From assembly GCA_032622095.1 (NCBI GenBank), contig CP136063.1, positions 272,729,426 through 272,793,425 on the forward strand: a stretch of 64,000 bases of DNA. The letters run 5' to 3'. The position numbers were made by a program, and so were the translations under genes. Position 1 is the first letter of the stretch, and each line of letters opens with the position of its first letter. Below are positions 38,701 to 51,424 of this stretch, one piece after another. Source of the stretch: Siphonodentalium dalli. Its lineage: Eukaryota; Mollusca; Scaphopoda; Gadilida; Siphonodentaliidae. The notes under the pieces are model-generated. The model was not told where the DNA came from, ran no database searches, and saw only the letters and a program-made list of their open reading frames with translations.

Positions 38701-39622
38701 ATGTTACAAATAAAGAGCGTTCATTGTTAGTCTATTCCTGGTATGTTACAAATAAAGAGCGTTTATTGTTAGTCTATTCCTGGTATGTAGCCAACAAAGA
38801 ACTTTCATTGTTAGTCTTATTCCTAGTATGTTACACATTAAGAGCGTTCATTGTTAGTCTATTCATTGTTTGTTACCAATAAAGACCGTGCATTGTTAGT
38901 CTTAGTCATGGTATATTACAAATAAAGATTGTCTCTTGTTAGTATATGCATGGTATGTTACAAATAAAGATAGTTCATTGTTAGTCTTATTCCTGGTATG
39001 TTACAAATAAAGAGCGTTAATTGTTAGTCTATTCCTGGTTTGTTACAAATAAATAACGCTCATTGTTATATAGTCTATTCTTGGTATGTTTCAAATAAAG
39101 AGCGTTCATTGTTAGTCTATTCCTGGTATGTTACAAATAAAGAGCATTCATTGTTATTCTATTCCTGGTATGTTACAAATAACGAGCGTTCATTGCTAGT
39201 CTATTCCCGTTATGTTACAAATAAAGAGCGTTCACTGTTAGACTATTACTGGCATGTTACAAATAAAGAGCGTTCATTGTTTGTATTATTCCTGGTATGT
39301 TACAAATAAAGAACGCTCATTTTTAGTCTATTCCTGGTATGTTACAAATAAAGAACGTTCATTTTTAGTCTATCCCTGGTATGTTACAAATAAAGAGCGT
39401 TCATTGTTAGTCTATTCCTGGTATGTTACAAATAAAATGCGTTCATTGTTAGTCTATTCCTGGTATGTTACACATAAAGAGCGTTCATTGCTAATCTATT
39501 CCTGTTATGTTACAAATTACGTGCGTTCATTGCTAGACTTATTCGTGGTATGTAACCAACACAGAGCGTTCATTGTTAGTCTTACTTTTGGTATGTTACA
39601 AATAAAGAGCGTTCATTGTTAG
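35788..39622 (+). repeat. A module, copy 3
   Basis: It carries the same deletion scar as A1 (CCAACATGTTAC at about 35849-35860). Relative to A1 it lacks several blocks of monomers: near 36510 the CACCTCCTGG monomers present at about 16270 are gone, near 37395 the ATGATACACATAAAAAGC monomer is gone, and near 38450 part of a short HOR is missing. Confidence 0.8.
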
Positions 39623-40482
39623 TCTTATTCCTTGTATGTTACAAATAAAGAGCGTGTATTGTTAGTCTATTCCTGGTATGTTACAAATAAAGAGCGTTTA
39701 TTGTTAGTCTATTCCTGGTATGTAACCAACAAAGAACGTCCATTGTTAGTCTTATTCCTGGTATGTTACACATAAAGAGCGTTCATTTTTAGTCTTATTC
39801 CTGGTATGTTACAAATAGAGAACGCTCAATGTTAGTCTATTCCTGGTATGTTACAAATAAAGAACGTCCATTGTTAGTCTTATTCCTGGTATGTTACAAA
39901 TAAAGAACGCTCATTGTTAGTTTTATTCCTGGTATGTTACAAATAAAGAGCGTTCATTGCTAATGTATTCCTGGTATGTTACAAATAAAGTGCGTTCATT
40001 GCTAGTCTTATTCGTGGTATGTAACCAACACAGAGCGTTCATTGTTAGTCTTACTTCTGGTATGTTACAAATAAAGAGCTTTCATTGTTAGTCTTATTCC
40101 TGGTATGTTACAAATAAAGATCGTTCATTGTTAGTCTTATTCCTTGTATGTTACAAATAAAGAGCGTTCATTATTAGTCTATTCCTGGTATGTTACAAAT
40201 AAAGAGCGTTCATTGTTAGTCTATTCCTGGAATGTTACAAATAAAGAGCGTTCATTGCTAGTCTTATTCCTGGTATGTAACAAACAAAGAGCGTTCATTG
40301 TTAGTCTTACTCTTGGTATGTTACGAATAAAGAGCGTTCATTGTTAGTATATTCCTGGTATGTTACAAATAAAGAGCGTTCATTGCTAGACTTATTACTG
40401 GTAGTCTTATTCCTGGTATGTTACAAATAAAGAACGCTCATTTTTAGTCTATTCCTGGTATGCTACAAATAAAGAACGCTCA

Positions 40483-42556
40483 TTGTTAGTCTATTCCTGG
40501 TGTGTTACAAATAAAGAGCGTTCATTGTTAGTCTATTCCTGGTATGTTACAAATAACGAACGCTCATTTTTAATCTATTCCTGGTATGTTACGAATAAAG
40601 TGCGTTCATTGCTAGTCTTATTCGTGGTATGTAACCAACACAGAGCGTTCATTTTTAGTCTTACTTCTGGTATGTTACAAATAAAGAGCGTTCATTGTTA
40701 GTCTTATTCCTGGTATGTTACAAATAAAGACCGTTCATTTTTAGTCTTATTCCTTGTATGTTACAAATAAAGAGCGTTCATTGTTAGTCTATTCCTGGTA
40801 TGTTACAAATAAAGAGCGTTCATTGTTAGTCTATTCCTGGTATGTTACAAATAAAGAGCGTTCATTGCTAGTTTTATTCCTGGTATGGGTATGTTACAAA
40901 TAAAGAAAGTTCATTGTTTATCTATTCCTGGTATGTTACAAATAAAGAGCGTACATTGCTAATCTATTCCTGTTATGTTACAATTAACGTGCGTTCATTG
41001 CTAGACTTATTCGTGGTATGTAACCAACACAGAGCGTTCATTGTTAGTCTTACTTTTGGTATGCTACAAATAAAGAGCGTTCATTTTTAGTCTTATTCCT
41101 GGTATGTTACAAATAAAGATCGTTCATTGTTAGTCTTATTCCTGGTATATAACCAACAAAGAGCGTTCATTGTTAGTCTTACTCCTGGTATGTTACGAAT
41201 AAATAGCGTTCATTGTTAGTCTATTCCTTGTATGTTACAAATACAGAGCGTTCATTGTTAGTCTATTCCTGGTATGTTACAAATAAAGAGCGTTCATTGC
41301 TAGTCTTATTCCTGGTATATAACCAACAAAGAGCGCTCATTGTTAGTCTTACTCCTGGTATGTTACGAATAAATAGCGTTCATTGTTAGTCTATTCCTGG
41401 TATGTTACAAATAAAGTGCGTTCATTGCTAGTCTTATTCCTGGTAGTCTTATTCCTGGTATGTTACAAATAAAGAACGCTCATTGTTAGTCTATTCCTGG
41501 TATGTTACAAATAAAGAACGTCCATTGTTAGTCTTAATCCTGGTATGTTACAAATAAAGAACGTTCATTGCTAGTCTTATTCCTGGTATGTTACAAATAA
41601 GGAACGTCCATTGTTAGTATATTCCTGGTATGTTACAAATAAAATGCGTTCATTGTTAGTCTTATCCTGGTATGTTACACATAAAGAGCGTTCATTGCTA
41701 ATCTATTCCTGTTATGTTACAAATAACGTGCGTTCATTGCTAGACTTATTCGTGGTATGTAACCAACACAGAGCGTTCATTGTTAGTCTTACTTTTGGTA
41801 TGTTACAAATAAAGAGCGTTCATTGTTAGTCTTATTCCTTGTATGTTACAAATAAAGAGCGTGTATTGTTAGTCTATTCCTGGTATGTTACAAATAAAGA
41901 ACGCTCATTGTTAGTTTTATTCCTGGTATGTTACAAATAAAGAGCGTTCATTGTTTATCTATTCCTGGTATGTTACAAATAAAGAGCGTTCGTTGTAATT
42001 CCTGGTATGTTACAAATAAAGAGCGTTCATTGCTAATGTATTCCTGGTATGTTACAAATAAAGTGCGTTCATTGCTAGTCTTATTCGTGGTATGTAACCA
42101 ACACAGAGCGTTCATTGTTAGTCTTACTTCTGGTATGTTACAAATAAAGAGCTTTCATTGTTAGTCTTATTCCTGGTATGTTACAAATAAAGATCGTTCA
42201 TTGTTAGTCTTATTCCTTGTATGTTACAAATAAAGAGCGTTCATTATTAGTCTATTCCTGGTATGTTACAAATAAAGAGCGTTCATTGTTAGTCTATTCC
42301 TGGAATGTTACAAATAAAGAGCGTTCATTGCTAGTCTTATTCCTGGTATGTAACAAACAAAGAGCGTTCATTGTTAGTCTTACCTCCTGGTATGTTACGA
42401 ATAAAGAGCGTTCATTGTTAGTATATTCCTGGTATGTTACAAATAAAGAGCGTTCATTGCTAGACTTATTACTGGTAGTCTTATTCCTGGTATGTTACAA
42501 ATAAAGAACGCTCATTTTTAGTCTATTCCTGGTATGCTACAAATAAAGAACGCTCA
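40483..42556 (+). repeat. HOR copy, 2,074 bp
   Basis: This corresponds to 20743-22820 of unit 1, sharing its one-monomer loss near 40930, with small indels near 41996 and 42386 that change the length by a further 4 bp. Confidence 0.8.
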
Positions 42557-44634
42557 TTGTTAGTCTATTCCTGGTGTGTTACAAATAAAGAGCGTTCATT
42601 GTTAGTCTATTCCTGGTATGTTACGAATAAAGTGCGTTCATTGCTAGTCTTATTCGTGGTATGTAACCAACACAGAGCGTTCATTTTTAGTCTTACTTCT
42701 GGTATGTTACAAATAAAGAGCGTTCATTGTTAGTCTTATTCCTGGTATGTTACAAATAAAGACCGTTCATTTTTAGTCTTATTCCTTGTATGTTACAAAT
42801 AAAGAGCGTTCATTGTTAGTCTATTCCTGGTATGTTACAAATAAAGAGCGTTCATTGTTAGTCTATTCCTGGTATGTTACAAATAAAGAGCGTTCATTGC
42901 TAGTCTTATTCCTGGTATGGGTATGTTACAAATAAAGAACGTTCATTGTTTATCTATTCCTGGTATGTTACAAATAAAGAGCGTTCATTGTTAGTCTATT
43001 ACTGGTATGTTACAAATAAAGAGCGTTTATTGCTAATCTATTCCTGTTATGTTACAATTAACGTGCGTTCATTGCTAGGCTTATTCGTGGTATGTAACCA
43101 ACACAGAGCGTTCATTGTTAGTCTTACTTTTGGTATGCTACAAATAAAGAGCGTTCATTGTTAGTCTTATTCCTGGTATGTTACAAATAAAGATCGTTCA
43201 TTGTTAGTCTTATTCCTGGTATATAACCAACAAAGAGCGTTCATTGTTAGTCTTACTCCTGGTATGTTACGAATAAATAGCGTTCATTGTTAGTCTATTC
43301 CTTGTATGTTACAAATAAAGAGCGTTCATTGTTAGTCTATTCCTGGTATGTTACAAATAAAGAGCGTTCATTGCTAGTCTTATTCATGGTATATAACCAA
43401 CAAAGAGCGTTCATTGTTAGTCTTACTCCTGGTATGTTACGAATAAATAGCGTTCATTGTTAGTCTATTCCTGGTATGTTACAAATAAAGTGCGTTCATT
43501 GCTAGTCTTATTCCTGGTAGTCTTATTCCTGGTATGTTACAAATAAAGAACGCTCATTGTTAGTCTATTCCTTGTATGTTACAAATAAAGAACGTCCATT
43601 GTTAGTCTTAATCCTGGTATGTTACAAATAAAGAACGTTCATTGCTAGTCTTATTCCTGGTATGTTACAAATAAGGAACGTCCATTGTTAGTATATTCCT
43701 GGTATGTTACAAATAAAATGCGTTCATTGTTAGTCTTATCCTGGTATGTTACACATAAAGAGCGTTCATTGCTAATCTATTCCTGTTATGTTACAAATAA
43801 CGTGCGTTCATTGCTAGACTTATTCGTGGTATGTAACCAACACAGAGCGTTCATTGTTAGTCTTACTTTTGGTATGTTACAAATAAAGAGCGTTCATTGT
43901 TAGTCTTATTCCTTGTATGTTACAAATAAAGAGCGTGTATTGTTAGTCTATTCCTGGTATGTTACAAATAAAGAACGCTCATTGTTAGTTTTATTCCTGG
44001 TATGTTACAAATAAAGAGCGTTCATTGTTTATCTATTCCTGGTATGTTACAAATAAAGAGCGTTCGTTGTAAGTCTATTCCTGGTATGTTACAAATAAAG
44101 AGCGTTCATTGCTAATGTATTCCTGGTATGTTACAAATAAAGTGCGTTCATTGCTAGTCTTATTCGTGGTATGTAACCAACACAGAGCGTTCATTGTTAG
44201 TCTTACTTCTGGTATGTTACAAATAAAGAGCTTTCATTGTTAGTCTTATTCCTGGTATGTTACAAATAAAGATCGTTCATTGTTAGTCTTATTCCTTGTA
44301 TGTTACAAATAAAGAGCGTTCATTATTAGTCTATTCCTGGTATGTTACAAATAAAGAGCGTTCATTGTTAGTCTATTCCTGGAATGTTACAAATAAAGAG
44401 CGTTCATTGCTAGTCTTATTCCTGGTATGTAACAAACAAAGAGCGTTCATTGTTAGTCTTACTCCTGGTATGTTACGAATAAAGAGCGTTCATTGTTAGT
44501 ATATTCCTGGTATGTTACAAATAAAGAGCGTTCATTGCTAGACTTATTACTGGTAGTCTTATTCCTGGTATGTTACAAATAAAGAACGCTCATTTTTAGT
44601 CTATTCCTGGTATGCTACAAATAAAGAACGCTCA
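42557..44634 (+). repeat. HOR copy, 2,078 bp (one monomer short)
   Basis: This matches 22821-24940 except for loss of one 42-bp monomer (the AATAACGAACGCTC monomer) near 42615. Confidence 0.8.
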
Positions 44635-46199
44635 TTGTTAGTCTATTCCTGGTGTGTTACAAATAAAGAGCGTTCATTGTTAGTCTATTCCTGGTATGTT
44701 ACAAATAACGAACGCTCATTTTTAGTCTATTCCTGGTATGTTACGAATAAAGTGCGTTCATTGCTAGTCTTATTCGTGGTATGTAACCAACACAGAGCGT
44801 TCATTTTTAGTCTTACTTCTGGTATGTTACAAATAAAGAGCGTTCATTGTTAGTCTTATTCCTGGTATGTTACAAATAAAGACCGTTCATTTTTAGTCTT
44901 ATTCCTTGTATGTTACAAATAAAGAGCGTTCATTGTTAGTCTATTCCTGGTATGTTACAAATAAAGAGCGTTCATTGTTAGTCTATTCCTGGTATGTTAC
45001 AAATAAAGAGCGTTCATTGCTAGTCTTATTCCTGGTATGGGTATGTTACAAATAAAGAACGTTCATTGTTTATCTATTCCTGGTATGTTACAAATAAAGA
45101 GCGTTCATTGTTAGTCTATTACTGGTATGTTACAAATAAAGAGCGTTTATTGCTAATCTATTCCTGTTATGTTACAATTAACGTGCGTTCATTGCTAGGC
45201 TTATTCGTGGTATGTAACCAACACAGAGCGTTCATTGTTAGTCTTACTTTTGGTATGCTACAAATAAAGAGCGTTCATTGTTAGTCTTATTCCTGGTATG
45301 TTACAAATAAAGATCGTTCATTGTTAGTCTTATTCCTGGTATATAACCAACAAAGAGCGTTCATTGTTAGTCTTACTCCTGGTATGTTACGAATAAATAG
45401 CGTTCATTGTTAGTCTATTCCTTGTATGTTACAAATAAAGAGCGTTCATTGTTAGTCTATTCCTGGTATGTTACAAATAAAGAGCGTTCATTGCTAGTCT
45501 TATTCATGGTATATAACCAACAAAGAGCGTTCATTGTTAGTCTTACTCCTGGTATGTTACGAATAAATAGCGTTCATTGTTAGTCTATTCCTGGTATGTT
45601 ACAAATAAAGTGCGTTCATTGCTAGTCTTATTCCTGGTAGTCTTATTCCTGGTATGTTACAAATAAAGAACGCTCATTGTTAGTCTATTCCTGGTATGTT
45701 ACAAATAAAGAACGTCCATTGTTAGTCTTAATCCTGGTATGTTACAAATAAAGAACGTTCATTGCTAGTCTTATTCCTGGTATGTTACAAATAAGGAACG
45801 TCCATTGTTAGTATATTCCTGGTATGTTACAAATAAAGAGCATTCATTGTTAGTCTTACTCCTGGTATGTTACAAATGAAGAGCGCTCATTGTTAGTCTT
45901 ATTCCTGGTATGTTACAAATAAAGAGCGTTCATTGTTAGTCTTATTCCTGGTATGTTACAAATAAAGAGCGTTCATTGTTAGTTTATTCCTGGTATGTTA
46001 CAGATAAGGAACGCCCATTGTTAGTCTTATTCCTGGTATGTTACAAATAAAGAGCGTTCATTGTTAGTCTTATTCCTGGTATGTTACAAATAAAGAGCGT
46101 TCATTGTTAGTTTATTCCTGGTATGTTACAAATAAGGAACGCCCATTGTTAGTCTTATTCCTGGTATGTTACAAATAAAGAGCGTTCATTGTTAGTCTA
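44635..46199 (+). repeat. 2,120-bp HOR, partial copy ending at insert
   Basis: The partial unit is 1,565 bp and closely matches 24941-26505. It ends in the AAGGAACGCCC repeat and insert I5. Confidence 0.8.
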
Positions 46200-46571
46200 A
46201 TCTGCAAGGCCAGTGTCTAGTTGAAACATTCAAAAACATATATTCTAGAACTTTGTTAACGCATGCCAAACTACTAGTGTTAGCGCTGCCACTTGACAAA
46301 TTTGCTGATGGCAAAAATAATTCAAATTTGGCAAAAACAAAATTCCCGGTGAAATTAAGCCTCTGCGTGGTCTTTCCTCCACCCGTAAAATTGACAACGT
46401 CGTGTGTGGCCTTGCGGCTGGAACGACGATAAACCCTAACAAACAAACAAACAAACATAGCAAATCCTCTTGTGATGCGCCCTTCTGATAAGGCAACCCT
46501 TCTATCGTGTTATTGTTTGATTATTGGTGTATTATGTGGTGATAAACTAGAGATGCGAATATAATTATTAA
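46200..46571 (-). mobile_element. 372-bp insert, copy I5
   Basis: This copy shares A at 46247 and G at 46255 with I2 only. It occupies the same place in the unit as I2, so it is its duplicate. Confidence 0.75.
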
Positions 46572-47595
46572 CTACTCATGGAATGTTACAAATAAAGAGC
46601 GTTCATTGCTAGTATTATTCCTGGTATGTAACCAACAAAGAACGTCCATTGTTAGTCTTATGCATTGTATGCTACAAGTAAGGAACGTTCATTGCTAGTC
46701 TTAATCCTGGTATGGAACCAACAAAGAACGTCCATTGTTAGTCTTATTCATGGTATGTTAAAAATAAAGAGCGTTCATTGCTAGTCTTATTCTTGGTATG
46801 TAACCAACAAAGAACGTCCATTGTTAGTCTTATACATTGTATGTTACAAATAAAGAGCGTTCATTGCTAGTCTTATTCCTGGTATGTTACAAATAAAGAG
46901 CGTTCATTGTTAGTCTATTCCTGGTATGTTACAAATAAAGAACGCTCATTGTTAGTCTATTCCTGGTAAGTTACAAATAAAGAACGCTCATTGTTAGTCT
47001 ATTCCTGGTATGTTACAAATAAAGAGCGTTCATTGTTAGTCTATTCCTGGTATGTTACAAATAAAGAACGCTCATTGTTCGTCTATTCCTGGTATGTTAC
47101 AAATAAAGAGCGTTCATTGTTAGTCTTATTCCTGGTATGTTACAAATAAAGAGCGTTCATTGTTAGTCTTATTCCTGGTATGTTACAAATAAAGAACGCT
47201 CATTGTTCGTCTATTCCTGGTATGTTACAACTAAAGAACGTTCATTGTTAGTCTATTCCTGGTATGTTACAAATAAAGAACGCTCATTGTTCGTCTATTC
47301 CTGGTATGTTACAAATAAAGAGCGTTCATTGTTAGTCTTATTCCTGGTATGTTACAAATAAAGAGCGTTCATTGTTAGTTTATTCCTGGTATGTTACAGA
47401 TAAGGAACGCCCATTGTTAGTCTTATTCCTGGTATGTTACAAATAAAGAGCGTTCATTGTTAGTCTTATTCCTGGTATGTTACAAATAAAGAGCGTTCAT
47501 TGTTAGTTTATTCCTGGTATGTTACAAATAAGGAACGCCCATTGTTAGTCTTACTCCTGGTATGTTACAAATAAAGAGCGTTCATTGTTAGTCTA
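46572..47595 (+). repeat. C module, copy 2
   Basis: This is 1,024 bp, equal in length to C1. Only scattered substitutions differ, for example TTATACATTG near 46832 and GTTACAACTAAAG near 47230. Confidence 0.85.
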
Positions 47596-47967
47596 ATCTG
47601 CAAGGCCAGTGTCTAGTTGAAACATTCAAAAACATATATTCTTGAACTTTATTAACGCATGCCAGACTACTAGTGTTAGCACTGCCACTTGACAAATTTG
47701 CTGATGGCAAAAATAATTCAAATTTGGCAAAAACAAAATTCCCGGTGAAATTAAGCCTCTGCGTGGTCTTTCCTCCACCCGTAAAATTGACAACGTCGTG
47801 TGTGGCCTTGCGGCTGGAACGACGATAAACCCTAACAAACAAACAAACAAACATAGCAAATCCTCTTGTGATGCGCCCTTCTGATAAGGCAACCCTTCTA
47901 TCGTGTTATTGTTTGATTATTGGTGTATTATGTGGTGATAAACTAGAGATGCGAATATAATTATTAA
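47596..47967 (-). mobile_element. 372-bp insert, copy I6
   Basis: This is the common form of the insert with two private substitutions, G at 47665 and A at 47681. It lies 19,694 bp from I3. Confidence 0.75.
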
Positions 47968-48690
47968 CTACTCATGGAATGTTACAAATAAAGAGCGTTC
48001 ATTGCTAGTATTATTCCTGGTATGTAACCAACAAAGAACGTCCATTGTTAGTCTTATGCATTGTATGCTACAAGTAAGGAACGTTCATTGCTAGTCTTAA
48101 TCCTGGTATGGAACCAACAAAGAACGTCCATTGTTAGTCTTATTCATGGTATGTTAAAAATAAAGAGCGTTCATTGCTAGTCTTATTCTTGGTATGTAAC
48201 CAACAAAGAACGTCCATTGTTAGTCTTATTCATTGTATGTTACAAATAAAGAGCGTTCCTTGCTAGTCTTATTCCTGGTATGTAATCAACAAAGAATGTC
48301 CACTGCTAGTCTTACTCCTGGTATGCTACAAATAAAAAGCGTTCATTGTTAGTCTTATTTCTGGAATGTAACCAACAAAGATCGTCCATGGTTAGTCTTA
48401 TTCATGGTATGTTACAAATAAAGAGCGTTCATTGCTAGTCTTATTCCTGGTATGTAACCAACAAAGAACGTCCATTGTTAGTCTTATTCATGGTATGTTA
48501 CACATAAAGAGCGTTCATTGCTAGTCTTATTCCTGGTATGTTACAAATAAAGAGCGTTCATTGTTAGTCTATTCCTGGTATGTTACAAATAAAGAACGCT
48601 CATTGTTAGTCTATTCCTGGTAAGTTACAAATAAAGAACGCTCATTGTTAGTCTATTCCTGGTATGTTACAAATAAAGAGCGTTCATTGT
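47968..48690 (+). repeat. D module, copy 2
   Basis: This repeats D1, including the AATCAACAAAGAATGTCC and CCATGGTTAGTC variants, then switches into a truncated A module at GCGTTCATTGTTATTC. Confidence 0.8.
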
Positions 48691-50396
48691 TATTCTATTC
48701 CTGGTATGTTACAATTAAAGAGCGTTCATTGTTAGTCTACTCATGGTATGTTACAAATAAAGAACGTCCATTGTTATTCTTATTCATGGTATGTTACAGA
48801 TAAAGAGCGTTCATTGTTAGTCTTATTCCTGGTATGATACACATAAAAAGCGTTCATTGTTAGTCTACTCATTGTATGTTACCAATAAAGACCGTTCAGT
48901 GTTAGTCTTAGTCATGGTATGTTACAAATTAAGAGCGTTCATTGTTAGTATATTCATGGTATGTTACAAATAAAGATCGTTCATTGTTAGTCTTATTCCT
49001 GGTATGTTACAAATAAAGAGCGTTCAATGTTAGTCTTACTCATTGTATGTTAAAAATAAAGACCGTTCATTGTTAGTCTTAGTCATGGTATGTTAGAAAT
49101 GAAGAGCTTTCCTTGTTAGTATATTCATTGTATGTTACAAATAAAGATCGTTCATTGTTAGTCTTATTCCTGGTATGTTACACATAAAGAGCGTTCATTG
49201 TTAGTCTACTCATTGTATGTTACCAATAAAGACTGTTCATTGTTAGTCTTAGTCATGGTATGTTACAAATAAAGAGCGTTCATTGTTAGTCTATTCATGG
49301 TATGTAACCAACAAAGAACGTCCATTGTTAGTCTTATTCATGGTATGTTACAAATAAAGAGCGTTCACTGTTAGTCACCTCCTGGTAAATAACCAATACT
49401 GAGAGTTCATTGTTAGTCTATTCCTGGTATGTTACCAATAAAGATCATCATTCATTGTTAGTCGTATTCCTGGTATGTTACAAATAAAGAGCGTTCATTG
49501 TTAGTCTATTCCTGGTATGTTACAAATAAAGAGCGTTTATTGTTAGTCTATTCCTGGTATGTAGCCAACAAAGAACTTTCATTGTTAGTCTTATTCCTAG
49601 TATGTTACACATTAAGAGCGTTCATTGTTAGTCTATTCATTGTTTGTTACCAATAAAGACCGTGCATTGTTAGTCTTAGTCATGGTATATTACAAATAAA
49701 GATTGTCTCTTGTTAGTATATGCATGGTATGTTACAAATAAAGATAGTTCATTGTTAGTCTTATTCCTGGTATGTTACAAATAAAGAGCGTTAATTGTTA
49801 GTCTATTCCTGGTTTGTTACAAATAAATAACGCTCATTGTTATATAGTCTATTCTTGGTATGTTTCAAATAAAGAGCGTTCATTGTTAGTCTATTCCTGG
49901 TATGTTACAAATAAAGAGCATTCATTGTTATTCTATTCCTGGTATGTTACAAATAACGAGCGTTCATTGCTAGTCTATTCCCGTTATGTTACAAATAAAG
50001 AGCGTTCACTGTTAGACTATTACTGGCATGTTACAAATAAAGAGCGTTCATTGTTTGTATTATTCCTGGTATGTTACAAATAAAGAACGCTCATTTTTAG
50101 TCTATTCCTGGTATGTTACAAATAAAGAACGTTCATTTTTAGTCTATCCCTGGTATGTTACAAATAAAGAGCGTTCATTGTTAGTCTATTCCTGGTATGT
50201 TACAAATAAAATGCGTTCATTGTTAGTCTATTCCTGGTATGTTACACATAAAGAGCGTTCATTGCTAATCTATTCCTGTTATGTTACAAATTACGTGCGT
50301 TCATTGCTAGACTTATTCGTGGTATGTAACCAACACAGAGCGTTCATTGTTAGTCTTACTTTTGGTATGTTACAAATAAAGAGCGTTCATTGTTAG
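48691..50396 (+). repeat. A module, copy 4 (left-truncated)
   Basis: This has the same truncated form as A2, with AAAGATCATCATTC near 49441. Its last part, from about 50002, is copied again at 53581 by the 3,579-bp duplication. Confidence 0.8.
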
Positions 50397-51424
50397 TCTT
50401 ATTCCTTGTATGTTACAAATAAAGAGCGTGTATTGTTAGTCTATTCCTGGTATGTTACAAATAAAGAGCGTTTATTGTTAGTCTATTCCTGGTAATTTAC
50501 AAATAAAGAGCGTGTATTGTTAGTCTATTCCTGGTATGTTACAAATAAAGAGCGTTTATTGTTAGTCTATTCCTGGTATGTAACCAACAAAGAACGTCCA
50601 TTGTTAGTCTTATTCCTGGTATGTTACACATAAAGAGCGTTCATTTTTAGTCTTATTCCTGGTATGTTACAAATAAAGAACGCTCAATGTTAGTCTATTC
50701 CTGGTATGTTACAAATAAAGAACGTCCATTGTTAGTCTTATTCCTGGTATGTTACAAATAAAGAACGCTCATTGTTAGTTTTATTCCTGGTATGTTACAA
50801 ATAAAGAGCGTTCATTGTTTATCTATTCCTGGTATGTTACAAATAAAGAGCGTTCATTGTAAGTCTATTCCTGGTATGTTACAAATAAAGAGCGTTCATT
50901 GCTAATGTATTCCTGGTATGTTACAAATAAAGTGCGTTCATTGCTAGTCTTATTCGTGGTATGTAACCAACACAGAGCGTTCATTGTTAGTCTTACTTCT
51001 GGTATGTTACAGATAAAGAGCTTTCATTGTTAGTCTTATTCCTGGTATGTTACAAATAAAGATCGTTCATTGTTAGTCTTATTCCTTGTATGTTACAAAT
51101 AAAGAGCGTTCATTATTAGTCTATTCCTGGTATGTTACAAATAAAGAGCGTTCATTGTTAGTCTATTCCTGGAATGTTACAAATAAAGAGCGTTCATTGC
51201 TAGTCTTATTCCTGGTATGTAACAAACAAAGAGCGTTCATTGTTAGTCTTACTCCTGGTATGTTACGAATAAAGAGCGTTCATTGTTAGTATATTCCTGG
51301 TATGTTACAAATAAAGAGCGTTCATTGCTAGACTTATTACTGGTAGTCTTATTCCTGGTATGTTACAAATAAAGAACGCTCATTTTTAGTCTATTCCTGG
51401 TATGCTACAAATAAAGAACGCTCA

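Larger units (their letters stand above)
39623..46199 (+). repeat. B module, copy 3 with three HOR starts
   Basis: Reference points lie at 40483, 42557 and 44635 (spacings 2,074 and 2,078 bp), with tags at 40886, 42918 and 45038. Small lesions distinguish it from B1: a five-base loss near 41996 (GTTGTAATTCC), an extra C near 42386 (TTACCTCC), and a missing 42-bp monomer near 42615. Confidence 0.85.
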
